In this document: positions 42,365-51,278 of the stretch, piece by piece | Layout: the number at the start of each line of letters is the position of its first letter | Position numbering within the stretch: the stretch's first letter is position 1 | NCBI GenBank assembly: GCA_964501315.1 | Contig: CAZCSO010000004.1 | Location: forward strand, 36,350 to 100,349 | Origin: UBA5603 sp964501315 | Lineage (GTDB): Bacteria; Bacillota_I; Bacilli_A; Izemoplasmatales; Hujiaoplasmataceae | Reading direction: 5' to 3' | Length of the DNA stretch: 64,000 bases | Notes under the pieces: generated by a model | What the model saw: only the letters and a program-made list of their open reading frames with translations | What the model was told of the DNA's origin: nothing | Databases searched by the model: none | Program-made: the position numbers and the translations under genes

Positions 42365-43366
42365 ATGAAACGAATTTTATCAGGAATTAAACCGACTGGA
42401 GAACTGACTCTCGGCAATTACATCGGCGCTATAAAACGCTTTGTCGAGTTGCAACAATCCATGCCTAACGATGAATTCTATCTTTTCATCGCGGATTTGC
42501 ATGCGATTACAACACCCCAAGATCCATCTGAACTGCGTCGGCGAACCAAAGATATCGCTGCGATGTATTTGGCAGCTGGACTCGATCCGGAGCGTACGGT
42601 TTTATTCATTCAATCAGAAATCAAAGAACACGTTGAATTGGGGTATTTACTTCAATGTTACACGTATATGGGCGAACTCGAACGCATGACCCAATACAAA
42701 GACAAACAAAAAAAAGGTGAAACCAATTTGACCTCATCCTTGTTTACCTATCCCGCATTAATGGCAGCGGACATTATTTTATACGATGCCGATTATGTTC
42801 CCGTTGGCGATGATCAAAAACAACACGTTGAATTAACCCGTGATATCGCCCAACGATTTAATAATCGTTATCGCCCGTTTTTCAATGTTCCCGAACCCAT
42901 CATTCCTAAGGTTGGAGCGAGAATCATGGATCTTCAGGATCCAACTAAGAAAATGAGTAAGTCCGATTCATCCGATAAAGGGTATATTTCTCTGTTTGAT
43001 TCTCCGGATATTATCAAGAAAAAAATAAAATCGGCGGTCACGGATTCAGTCGGTATCATACAATATGATCCCGAAGGTCAGCCGGGGCTTGCAAATTTGC
43101 TATCAATCCATTCGGTATTATCACATCAATCCATTGATTCGATTGTTGATACGTATAAGGATCAAGGCTACGGTGCGTTTAAAAACGCAGTGGCTGAACG
43201 AGTTGCTTCTGAACTGAAAGAACTTCAAGACCGATATCAAAACGTCATTCAATCAGGACAATTGGATGCCATACTAGATAGAGGAAAATTGATTGCGGGT
43301 CAAGTAGCTTATAAGAAACTAGAGAAGTGCAAACAAATTATCGGATTAGGCCGTAAAAGATCATAA
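42365..43366 (+). CDS. trpS: Tryptophanyl-tRNA synthetase
   Basis: A 333-residue class I synthetase. It begins RILSGIKPTGELTLGNYIGA with the HIGH-equivalent TLGNYIG; the KMSKS loop is KKMSKSDSS. Length fits. The start follows AGGAGG, 14 bases after the T-box terminator. No trp biosynthesis genes are seen nearby. Confidence 0.97.
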   Translation: MKRILSGIKPTGELTLGNYIGAIKRFVELQQSMPNDEFYLFIADLHAITTPQDPSELRRRTKDIAAMYLAAGLDPERTVLFIQSEIKEHVELGYLLQCYTYMGELERMTQYKDKQKKGETNLTSSLFTYPALMAADIILYDADYVPVGDDQKQHVELTRDIAQRFNNRYRPFFNVPEPIIPKVGARIMDLQDPTKKMSKSDSSDKGYISLFDSPDIIKKKIKSAVTDSVGIIQYDPEGQPGLANLLSIHSVLSHQSIDSIVDTYKDQGYGAFKNAVAERVASELKELQDRYQNVIQSGQLDAILDRGKLIAGQVAYKKLEKCKQIIGLGRKRS

Positions 43367-43367
43367 A

Positions 43368-43390
43368 AAAATGCAGCGATAAGCTGCATT
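43368..43390. terminator. Terminator between trpS and ptsH
   Basis: Stem AATGCAGC/GCTGCATT. On the minus strand it is followed by seven T, so it is strongest for ptsH; its edge overlaps the ptsH stop. Confidence 0.8.
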
Positions 43391-43655
43391 ATTTCATTTG
43401 ATTGATATCATTTATGGTTCGTTGAATTGCTTCAAATGCTTCGTTCTCATCGTCACCGTCAAAGGTGATTTTAAACAAAACATTTTGGGGGATGGCTAGC
43501 GACATGACACCCATTATGGATTTAAGTGGGACACGGATATCGTTGTATTCCAAGATCATTTTTGATGCATAATTGGTCGCTTTGCTGACCAGCATGGTTG
43601 CTGGACGTGCATGCATACCAAAAGCATACGTAATTTTAAATTTGGCTTCAATCAT
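43389..43655 (-). CDS. ptsH: Phosphocarrier protein HPr
   Basis: An 88-residue phosphotransferase protein. The active-site histidine is in GMHARPAT, and the regulatory serine region reads KSIMGVMSL, so HPr kinase control is possible. It lies two bases after the EIIB-like gene, not next to ptsI as in Bacillus. CcpA-HPr(Ser-P) control would fit the cre-like site at gap. Confidence 0.96.
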   Translation of the reverse strand: MIEAKFKITYAFGMHARPATMLVSKATNYASKMILEYNDIRVPLKSIMGVMSLAIPQNVLFKITFDGDDENEAFEAIQRTINDINQMK

Positions 43656-43657
43656 GA

Positions 43658-44065
43658 TTATCGCTCCTCTATGTTCTTTGTGATATAGTCGACAAGCGGT
43701 TGGGTATTGGTTGGTAGAATAAATTTGATTGCTTTTCCACTTACAAAGATACCCAAAGCACCTAATTTTTTAATGGACTCCAAGTCGCATCGTTTAACAT
43801 CGTTAACCTTGATGTTCAATCGTGCTCCTTCTTGTGAGGCGTCGCTGATGTTGTCAAGTCCGCCTAAATGATCAATAATCGTTACGATCATCGAAGCATC
43901 AATCGGAACTTCAGCTTTTTGATTTGGTTTTTTCTTGATGCCAATCAAAATTGCAATCAAAACCGATGCGAAGATGACAACTCCCATCAACAAATACACC
44001 CAAATGGTGTTCGCAACGGCAAAAAATGAAGTTATAGAAATAAGTAACGGTGATGAAATAATCAT
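43658..44065 (-). CDS. Membrane-anchored EIIB-like protein lacking the catalytic cysteine
   Basis: About 135 residues. One or two membrane helices lie at about 5-42, followed by a glucose-type EIIB domain (MIVTIIDHLGGLDNI; KKLGALGIFVSGKAIKFIL). In EIIB-Glc the phosphorylated cysteine lies in a DAC-ITRLR motif; here the aligned segment is DAS-QEGARL (residues 75-83), with Ser and a small shift. C93 aligns elsewhere. It is therefore probably not a phosphotransfer enzyme and may be a regulator or sensor coupled to HPr. The start at 44065 follows GAGGTG. Confidence 0.75.
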   Translation of the reverse strand: MIISSPLLISITSFFAVANTIWVYLLMGVVIFASVLIAILIGIKKKPNQKAEVPIDASMIVTIIDHLGGLDNISDASQEGARLNIKVNDVKRCDLESIKKLGALGIFVSGKAIKFILPTNTQPLVDYITKNIEER

Positions 44066-44141
44066 CAAATCACCTCTGTATATAATATTTTATCATAATT
44101 TATGAAAATGCAACGATAGTTTATTAAAAATCGTCAGTGAC

Positions 44142-44170
44142 TTGTATTCGATTGAAAATTGGGCTATAAT
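44142..44170 (+). promoter_or_regulatory. Promoter of ppa
   Basis: TTGTAT (44142-44147), 17 bases, TATAAT (44165-44170). Confidence 0.75.
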
Positions 44171-44196
44171 TGTCAAGAGACGAAGGAGTGTATAAA

Positions 44197-44691
44197 ATGA
44201 CAAAAGTATGTGAAGCGATTATCGAAATTCCAATGGGAACACAGAACAAATACGAAGTTGATAAAAAACGCAATCGCATTAAACTAAATCGAGTCTTGTA
44301 TTCAAAGATGACATATCCTGCAGAATATGGGTTTATTGAAGAGACACTCGCCGAAGACGGAGATCCCTTAGATATTCTCGTATTGGCAACCACTCAGACA
44401 TTCCCTGGATGCATCGTCGATGCGAGAATTGTTGGTTATCTCGATATGTACGATTCTGGAGAGCACGATGAAAAAATCATCGCTGTAGTCGATGCGGATC
44501 CTCGATTCAATCACATCAACGACATTACCGATATTCAAGAATTGCAGCTTAGAGAGATAAAGTTATTCTTCCGTACTTACAAGGAACTTCAACCAGGGCA
44601 TGATGTCGTTGTATTGGACTATTATTCTCGTGAAGAAGCCATCAATTTGCTGACGAAATATCAAAATGCATATAAAAAACAAGGAAAATAA
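44197..44691 (+). CDS. ppa: Inorganic pyrophosphatase
   Basis: About 164 residues, a family I soluble pyrophosphatase. EIPMGTQNKYEVDK is at the N-terminus, YPAEYGFIEETLAEDGDPLDIL holds the metal-binding aspartates (quoted as YPAEYGF and DGDPLD), and VDADPRF follows. The start at 44197 follows GGAGtgtataaa; a TTG at 44170 is inside the promoter and is rejected. Confidence 0.96.
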   Translation: MTKVCEAIIEIPMGTQNKYEVDKKRNRIKLNRVLYSKMTYPAEYGFIEETLAEDGDPLDILVLATTQTFPGCIVDARIVGYLDMYDSGEHDEKIIAVVDADPRFNHINDITDIQELQLREIKLFFRTYKELQPGHDVVVLDYYSREEAINLLTKYQNAYKKQGK

Positions 44692-44715
44692 AAAAGGACA
44701 GTTGTCCTTTTTTTT
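44691..44715. terminator. Bidirectional terminator between ppa and the amidohydrolase gene
   Basis: An A run, AGGACA-gt-TGTCCT and eight T. It serves convergent genes. Confidence 0.88.
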
Positions 44716-45883
44716 ATGAAACGACGACTTGACCATTGACCAAAACATAATTTGGTTTTGCCATATAGTACAACGGATGATGACTCCATATGACGATGTC
44801 CGCATCTTTTCCTGGCTCAATCGAACCGACACGGTGATCAATGTTATTGATTTTCGCTGCATGAATGGTAACTGCTTTTAGCGCTTCCAGTTCGGGAAGT
44901 CCTTCTTTGACAAAAAGCCCAACTTGCGTTAACGCGTTCGCAAGGTGAATCACTGGATGATCGGTCATGATTGCAAATTCGATGCCAGCATCATGTAGGA
45001 TTTTACCAGCCTTAAATGTTTTATTTCTTAATTCGTATTTGGATTTAGAACCTAAGGTAGGGCCAATAATGACACGTTGATGGTATTTGGTTAAATAATC
45101 GGTAATCAAATAACCTTCGGTCGCGTGTTCGATGGTCGCATTGAGGTTAAATTCTTGAATAATGCGGATGGCAGTGACGATATCATCTTGTTGATGTGCA
45201 TGAATTTTTACTGGAAAGCCATCAAAGACGCGAGCGAGTGAATGCCACTTAAGACTAAACTCAGGTTTAGCTACTTCTTTTCCTTCTTTTATATCTGATT
45301 CATACTTGTCCATCTTTGCCTTATATTCTTTGGCTTTAATCAATGCATCGCGAATAAGGGCCGCACTGGCCATTCGTGTTTGAGGCGATTGAGCTTTACC
45401 ATTGTATACTCGTTTAGGATTTTCACCCAAGGCCATTTTCATCGATGATTCAAAAACAACCATCATATCGTCTATCGTTTTACCGTATGTCTTTAGGACG
45501 CAGAACGTCCCCCCGATAACATTTGCGCTTCCAGGGCCAGTCACGACGGTTGTGACGCCTGCTTGTAACGCTTCTTCAAAAGCAACGTCTTGTGGCTTAA
45601 TGGCGTCAATAGAACGTAATTCAGGAAGAACCGGATTGGTCATTTCATTGCCATCTGCACCTTCAAATCCAATTGCTTCTTCAAAAATCCCTATGTGACA
45701 GTGTGGGTCAACAATTCCAGGCGTCACAAATCGTTTTTCAGCGTCAATCACGGTGGCACTTGGGTAATCTTTTTCAGAAAAATGACCGACGGCCTTGATT
45801 ACATTTCCTTCGACAAGAATATCGCTCAGTTCATAATTGATTTCTGCCATTGAAATTAGTTGAGCATTTTTAATGAGTATCAT
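44714..45883 (-). CDS. Amidohydrolase family protein (imidazolonepropionase-like)
   Basis: A 389-residue metal-dependent amidohydrolase. The metal-binding DPHCHIG lies near residue 60; later ligands are in KIHAHQQDD, ATIEHATEG and IMTDHPV. The end GKDADIVIWSHHPL is typical of the superfamily's small beta-domain. The substrate is not evident; carboxylate amide or hydantoin-like compounds are possible. It is just downstream of an M20 peptidase on the same strand. The start follows GGAGGAAATA. Confidence 0.85.
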   Translation of the reverse strand: MILIKNAQLISMAEINYELSDILVEGNVIKAVGHFSEKDYPSATVIDAEKRFVTPGIVDPHCHIGIFEEAIGFEGADGNEMTNPVLPELRSIDAIKPQDVAFEEALQAGVTTVVTGPGSANVIGGTFCVLKTYGKTIDDMMVVFESSMKMALGENPKRVYNGKAQSPQTRMASAALIRDALIKAKEYKAKMDKYESDIKEGKEVAKPEFSLKWHSLARVFDGFPVKIHAHQQDDIVTAIRIIQEFNLNATIEHATEGYLITDYLTKYHQRVIIGPTLGSKSKYELRNKTFKAGKILHDAGIEFAIMTDHPVIHLANALTQVGLFVKEGLPELEALKAVTIHAAKINNIDHRVGSIEPGKDADIVIWSHHPLYYMAKPNYVLVNGQVVVS

Positions 45884-45898
45884 TATTTCCTCCTATTG

Positions 45899-47059
45899 TT
45901 ATGGACACACGATATTGATCATGAGCCCGATTCCATAAAGTAAGGCTTCTTCATCAATCGCAAATAACGGATGATGAAGACCATACGATGTCTCCGAACC
46001 TCCATAGGTTCCGAGCCAAACGAAGGCACCGGTTTTGTAATTAATGTATTTTGAAAAATCTTCTGCACCCATACTGGGTTTTTCAAGGATCTTACAATGG
46101 TCAACTCCCAACATACGATGGATGGTATCAATGATATGCTGAGTGGGCTTGGGCTGATTGATAAGTGCGTCGTACCCCCACTGATACGTTAATTCGTAAG
46201 TTGCTTGATACTGTTTAGTAATGCGTTCGATAACCGAGACGATTTCATCGTGTAATTGTTTGCGAATCCGTGGATTAAACGACCGAATCGTTCCTTGCAT
46301 GTATGCCGTTTGAGGTATAACATTATGAGTTGTTCCAGAATGAACTTGTGAGATGGTGATAACACTTAGTTCGTTTTTATCAATTTTAGTCGGAATTATC
46401 TGATTGATTTGGGTAATAATGTCTGCTTGGATGGAGACAGGGTTGATTCCTAGATGTGGATACGCTGCGTGAGCACCCTTTCCGTTAATGGTTAACGATA
46501 ACGTATCGGCAGATGCCAACATTGGACCTTCTTTGATTCCATAAATACCAACGGGTAATTCAGGAGAACAATGCAAACCATAAAAAACTTCGACATCATC
46601 GATGTGGCCGCTAGCGACCACATAATGGGCTCCACCAGGATCTGGGCCTTCTTCTGCTTCTTGAAAAATCAGTTTTACGGTACCTTTCCATAATTCTTTG
46701 TGCGTTTGTAAGTACTCTGCCACCGTCAACACTATGGCTGTATGAGCATCATGTCCACATGCATGCATTTTCCCTTTGTTCTTTGAGCAAAAAGGAATCG
46801 ATGGATTGTTTTCCTCTATGGGTAAGGCGTCCATATCGGCACGAAGTCCCATAACGGGACCATTCCCATTTTCAATAACTCCAATCAATGAATAATGACC
46901 GATGGGACCGATAACAGGAATCGAAAGAGCTGATAATTGGGATGAAACATAATCATAGGTCCCAGGTAAATCGAAGCCAATTTCAGGATGTTCATGAAGA
47001 TAGCGGCGGTGTTGAATGGCTTTCTCTAGAAGATATCGTAATGAATCAATAGTCATCAT
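45899..47059 (-). CDS. M20 family amidohydrolase
   Basis: A 386-residue zinc aminoacylase/carboxypeptidase of the M20D group (hippurate hydrolase, N-acyl-amino-acid hydrolase or IAA-amino acid hydrolase type). Ligand motifs are GLRADMDALPIEE, MHACGHDAHTAI and QEAEEGPDPGGAHYV, and HHPLFAIDEEALLYG at the end. The start follows GGAGG and overlaps the DUF368 stop. The exact substrate is uncertain. Confidence 0.92.
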   Translation of the reverse strand: MMTIDSLRYLLEKAIQHRRYLHEHPEIGFDLPGTYDYVSSQLSALSIPVIGPIGHYSLIGVIENGNGPVMGLRADMDALPIEENNPSIPFCSKNKGKMHACGHDAHTAIVLTVAEYLQTHKELWKGTVKLIFQEAEEGPDPGGAHYVVASGHIDDVEVFYGLHCSPELPVGIYGIKEGPMLASADTLSLTINGKGAHAAYPHLGINPVSIQADIITQINQIIPTKIDKNELSVITISQVHSGTTHNVIPQTAYMQGTIRSFNPRIRKQLHDEIVSVIERITKQYQATYELTYQWGYDALINQPKPTQHIIDTIHRMLGVDHCKILEKPSMGAEDFSKYINYKTGAFVWLGTYGGSETSYGLHHPLFAIDEEALLYGIGLMINIVCP

Positions 47060-48012
47060 GATGAACGATCCTCCTCAGTCGATTTGCCTTGCTTTTTTGT
47101 AAGCCACTGATCAAGTTTTCCTAACTTTGTGGAAGCGTAAAAACCCGATGCGATACTAACAAATCCGATCAAAATAGAAAGGATATTTGATTTGAAGAAC
47201 TGTGAGGTTGCTCGGTAAAGTGGAATTTGATCGGTGAAACTCGCTGCCGAAGTAAAATCTCGCATTTCAAAAACAATGACAATCGCCGAAGCTACGATAA
47301 ATCCGAGAATAGCCATGTATGTTTTGATTGGCGCATGCTTGAAGGCTTTTTCGATTAAAAGGCTGACGATTAAAATACCGGCGACAGCGCCGAGTCCAAA
47401 GGGAATAATCACGTTCAAATGATAACTGAGTTGTGACAAATCCAAGATATTTCCAACCACATTGGTTACGATAGCCGTATAGACACCCAGTGTTATCAGT
47501 AATGCAGAACCAGATACACCTGGAATAATCATGGTCGCCGCTGAAAGAAAACCCAATACAAACAACAATAAATAAGTTGAGATGTTAATATCAAAATAGT
47601 CAATAGTAGGGGCTAAGTTGGTGAGTTTTCCAATCAACAGTAACATAACCACTAAAAAGGCAACGATAAAACTCATGTAATCGCCTATACCGAATGTTTT
47701 CCCTTTGATGTTTTGGTATAAAGACGGAATCCCTCCCAGCAATAAACCGATGAAAAAGGCTAGCGTGATAACGGAATTGAGATCCATCAACCATCCAAGC
47801 AATTTCGCAAGCGAAACAATCGATAAAATAAGGCCAATCCCAATCGGTAAAAGAAACAAAACACTTTTTTTGAACTCGCTGAAAAGATGATTAATGGCAT
47901 AAATAAGCGATTGATAAACACCAAGGTAGATGGCAAGCGTTCCGCCACTTACTCCGGGGATGATAAAAGCTATCCCGATAATAAAGCCTTTTAAAATTAA
48001 AATTAAAAACAC
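47056..48012 (-). CDS. DUF368 membrane protein (PopT-type undecaprenyl phosphate translocase)
   Basis: A 318-residue protein with about eight or nine membrane helices. Two repeated halves carry the hallmark IPGVSGGTLAIYLGVY and IPGVSGSALLITLGVY. DUF368 members (PopT) recycle undecaprenyl phosphate across the membrane in wall-bearing bacteria. Its presence while mltG is missing from the yrr cluster makes the wall status unclear. GTG at 48012 overlaps the end of rimO. Confidence 0.85.
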   Translation of the reverse strand: MFLILILKGFIIGIAFIIPGVSGGTLAIYLGVYQSLIYAINHLFSEFKKSVLFLLPIGIGLILSIVSLAKLLGWLMDLNSVITLAFFIGLLLGGIPSLYQNIKGKTFGIGDYMSFIVAFLVVMLLLIGKLTNLAPTIDYFDINISTYLLLFVLGFLSAATMIIPGVSGSALLITLGVYTAIVTNVVGNILDLSQLSYHLNVIIPFGLGAVAGILIVSLLIEKAFKHAPIKTYMAILGFIVASAIVIVFEMRDFTSAASFTDQIPLYRATSQFFKSNILSILIGFVSIASGFYASTKLGKLDQWLTKKQGKSTEEDRSS

Positions 48013-49328
48013 CGTTCATCACCTGATTCTTCTACAGCATCTCCAATGAGGTCGAGTCCATGTGCCGCTTTAATTTCCACGGTAACAATATCCCCGACCA
48101 TCAAGGTTTTTGTTGATTGAAAAACAATGTACCCGTCGATATCATCGGGTGCGAATGCATAACTTCTTCCGTAATAGAATAACGATTGCGGATCATAATC
48201 TTCAATAATTGTTCGATGTCGTGTATGAATCTGTTTTTTGTTTTTACGATAAGCGATTTTTTGTTGAAGATTCATAAGTTGATCCAGTCGCTCGAGTTTG
48301 ATTGATTCTTCGATTTGATCTGGCATATCAAAAGCAGGCGTATCCTCTTCCTTTGAATATGCGAATGCACCTAACCGATCAAATTCCATTTCCTTCACAA
48401 ATTCAATCAGTTCCTGAAAATCCTCTTCGGTCTCACCAGGGAACCCAACAATCATTGTGGTTCTTAAAATCGCTTGTGGAATATGCTCTCTAATCTTCGT
48501 AAGCAAGGATTGATAGTCTTGTTTGCTTCCACGCCGATTCATTCGCTTCAATACAGCGTTGGAGACGTGTTGCAATGGAATGTCAAAATAGGGACAAATC
48601 TTCGGATTTTGTTTTATCTCGAAAATCAATTCATCCGTGATTTCATCGGGGTAAAGATACAAAATACGAACCATTTCCAACCCATTTAGTTGACTGATGT
48701 CGCGAAGTAATTGTGGCAACATTGATTCATGATTAACGGTAACGTCATAACCAAATCGGGTCGTGTCTTGACTGATTAAGTTGATTTCTTTCGCACCATT
48801 TTGAACAAGAAGTGAAGCTTCATCCAAAACCTCTTGGTAATCTCGACTGCGAAAACGTCCCCGAATCAGAGGAATTGCACAGTAAGTACACCGATTATCA
48901 CAGCCATCAGAAAGTTTTAAATAGGGAGTTCGATGAGATGTAGCCAATAACCGATGGTGATAATTGATGGGACCAAACGTCAATGAGTCATCCTTCATCA
49001 CACTTTGAACGATATTACCAAATAACGGATAATCTTTTAACGTTACCACTTTATCGACAAACGGCATTTCTTGTTCTAATTTTTTTTGATATCGTTGAGC
49101 ATAACATCCTGTTACAATCAACTTTTTATGATAGCCAGCCATTTCTTTAATGGTAGCGATGGTTTCTTTCTTAGCTTCTTCAATGAACCCACATGTATTG
49201 ATAATGATTAGATCGGCTTCTTCAGGATTGGGTACGATTTCAGCCCCACCATTTTCAAGCATCCCTAATATCATTTCAGAATCGATTAGATTTTTAGAAC
49301 ATCCCAGTGATACTAATCCAATTTTCAT
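48003..49328 (-). CDS. rimO: Ribosomal protein S12 methylthiotransferase RimO
   Basis: About 441 residues. The N-terminal UPF0004 domain starts IGLVSLGCSKNLIDSE with cluster cysteines (also INTCGF and VTGCYAQR). The radical SAM motif is DGCDNRCTYCAIP. A TRAM domain closes the protein. KIGLVSLGCSKN and the SDGCDNRC context favour RimO over MiaB. The start at 49328 follows AGAGG; the frame continues upstream but without a site. Confidence 0.94.
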   Translation of the reverse strand: MKIGLVSLGCSKNLIDSEMILGMLENGGAEIVPNPEEADLIIINTCGFIEEAKKETIATIKEMAGYHKKLIVTGCYAQRYQKKLEQEMPFVDKVVTLKDYPLFGNIVQSVMKDDSLTFGPINYHHRLLATSHRTPYLKLSDGCDNRCTYCAIPLIRGRFRSRDYQEVLDEASLLVQNGAKEINLISQDTTRFGYDVTVNHESMLPQLLRDISQLNGLEMVRILYLYPDEITDELIFEIKQNPKICPYFDIPLQHVSNAVLKRMNRRGSKQDYQSLLTKIREHIPQAILRTTMIVGFPGETEEDFQELIEFVKEMEFDRLGAFAYSKEEDTPAFDMPDQIEESIKLERLDQLMNLQQKIAYRKNKKQIHTRHRTIIEDYDPQSLFYYGRSYAFAPDDIDGYIVFQSTKTLMVGDIVTVEIKAAHGLDLIGDAVEESGDERCF

Positions 49329-49382
49329 GCAATACCTCTTCATAATACGACTATCTCTATTATACGATGAAATGACCAAAAG

Positions 49383-49411
49383 ACAAAAAGAAAAGAGGAT
49401 TTTCATCCTCT
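49383..49411 (-). terminator. Terminator of the ABC exporter operon
   Basis: Stem AGAGGAT/ATCCTCT overlapping the stop codon, then TTTTCTTTTT on the minus strand. Confidence 0.7.
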
Positions 49412-51278
49412 AAATCATGGGATTAACGAACTGACTGTGATAAAGTTCGTAGTAGTGCCCTTTCTTTTCAAGTAATTCATGATGATTTCCTTGTTCAACG
49501 ATGGAACCATCTTTCATGACTAGGATCAAATTGGCATTTTTGATGGTTGAGAGTCGATGTGCGATGACGAATGAGGTTCGATCTTCCATCATAAATTTCA
49601 TTGCATTTTGAATGTAGGCTTCTGTACGCGTATCTACCGAAGAGGTCGCTTCGTCCAAAATCAGTATTTTCGGATTAAATAAAATGGCACGTGCAATCGT
49701 CAGAAGTTGCTTTTGTCCTTGACTTAAATTACCGGCATCTTCAGATAATACCGTATTATACCCTTCTGGTAATGTTTCTATGAAGTGATCAACATGCGCC
49801 TGTCTTGCCGCCTCTTTGATTTCCTCAAATGTCGCATCATCTTTTCCGTATGCAATGTTATCTTTAATACTTCCAGAGAATAACCAGGTATCTTGTAATA
49901 CCATTCCAAACAAGCTTCTTAACCGTTTTCTCGGGATATCAGTATAATTGACATCATCGATGGTGATGGTACCTTTTTGAATTTCATAGAATCGCATCAA
50001 CAAGTTGACCAACGTTGTTTTGCCAGCTCCCGTTGGTCCTACAATGGCGATTTGACGTCCGGAATACACATGTAAATTGAGATTTTCGATAAGATGCTGA
50101 TCTTCTGTGTAAGAAAAGTCAACGTTATTAAAAATGACTTCGCCTTTATAGTCCTCGACGGATTTATCATTCACATCGAGTTCTTTTATCTCTTCGGGCT
50201 GATCAAGGACTTCAAATATCCGCTCTGCTCCTGCTATGGTTGACTGTAATGTGTTGATAAGGGATGCAATGTTTAAAATGGGATTAACAAAGTTTTTTTG
50301 ATACCCAACAAAGACGGTTAAATCACCAATCAGCAATGGGGTTGTTGCGCCTGTTAAAATGCCGCCGACAATAACGACTAAAACATAAGCTATATTCGAT
50401 ATAAACTCCATTATCGGACGAATAAGACCGGAAATGAATTGAGCTTTACGCGCTTCGGTGGCTAATGAGGTGTTAATGGATTGAAATTCATTGAATGTCT
50501 CGGTCTCTTTGCCAAACAACTGAACAACTTTTTGAGCGGAATAAATTTCTTCAATATATCCGTTCAGATTACCCAGTTCTTTTTGCTGCATGATGAATTT
50601 CTTTTGAGAACGTTTGGCAATTGTCGCTGTAGAAAAAATATAAAGCGGTAACGCAATCAAAGCAATAATGGTTAATTGCCATGAAATTCGGAACATCATA
50701 AACAAAACGCCAACGATGGTCAAGAAGCTGGTGATCAAGAATATTAAACTTTGCTGAAGCGATTGAGCGACGATGTCGACATCGTTTGAAAAGACGCTTA
50801 AAATATTCCCTGTCTTATTTTCATCGTAATATTTGATGGGCATACGCTCTAATTTTAATCGTAAATCGTTTCTTAGATTGCGTCCAACAACATTGGATAC
50901 ATAGTTTCCTAATAACGATGAAACCAACTCAAACACAAATCGAACAAGATAAAATCCAATAAGAATGAAGAAGATTCTTACGGAATCATCCAAACTGTCA
51001 GGCGATGCTTCTCCCTTAATGACGAGTTGGAGTGCGTTGATAATCCGACGTAGATAATCCGGTGCAATGACGCCAATGACGGTCACAGTAACGGAAAAGA
51101 TAATCATGATAACAATAATCCAAAGGTAAGGTCGTAGGTAATGGATTAATCGTCTCGTTGTTTTCTTTACGTCTTTTGCTTTTTCTCCAGGCATTCCGAT
51201 AGGACCATGAAAGCCACCGCGGGCTCCTTGTCCTTTACGTTGTTGAGAAGACCGTGAGTATTTTTTTTCTTCACTCAT
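49410..51278 (-). CDS. ABC exporter subunit with canonical ATPase site
   Basis: A 622-residue half-transporter: a cytoplasmic N-terminal tail of about 45 residues, six membrane helices (about 50-330), and an ATPase domain. Walker A is GPTGAGKTTL, the signature is NLSQGQKQ, and Walker B is ILILDEATSSVD with the catalytic glutamate. It pairs with the preceding gene as a heterodimeric multidrug-type exporter (BmrCD or LmrCD-like). The two genes overlap by four bases. Confidence 0.92.
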   Translation of the reverse strand: MSEEKKYSRSSQQRKGQGARGGFHGPIGMPGEKAKDVKKTTRRLIHYLRPYLWIIVIMIIFSVTVTVIGVIAPDYLRRIINALQLVIKGEASPDSLDDSVRIFFILIGFYLVRFVFELVSSLLGNYVSNVVGRNLRNDLRLKLERMPIKYYDENKTGNILSVFSNDVDIVAQSLQQSLIFLITSFLTIVGVLFMMFRISWQLTIIALIALPLYIFSTATIAKRSQKKFIMQQKELGNLNGYIEEIYSAQKVVQLFGKETETFNEFQSINTSLATEARKAQFISGLIRPIMEFISNIAYVLVVIVGGILTGATTPLLIGDLTVFVGYQKNFVNPILNIASLINTLQSTIAGAERIFEVLDQPEEIKELDVNDKSVEDYKGEVIFNNVDFSYTEDQHLIENLNLHVYSGRQIAIVGPTGAGKTTLVNLLMRFYEIQKGTITIDDVNYTDIPRKRLRSLFGMVLQDTWLFSGSIKDNIAYGKDDATFEEIKEAARQAHVDHFIETLPEGYNTVLSEDAGNLSQGQKQLLTIARAILFNPKILILDEATSSVDTRTEAYIQNAMKFMMEDRTSFVIAHRLSTIKNANLILVMKDGSIVEQGNHHELLEKKGHYYELYHSQFVNPMI

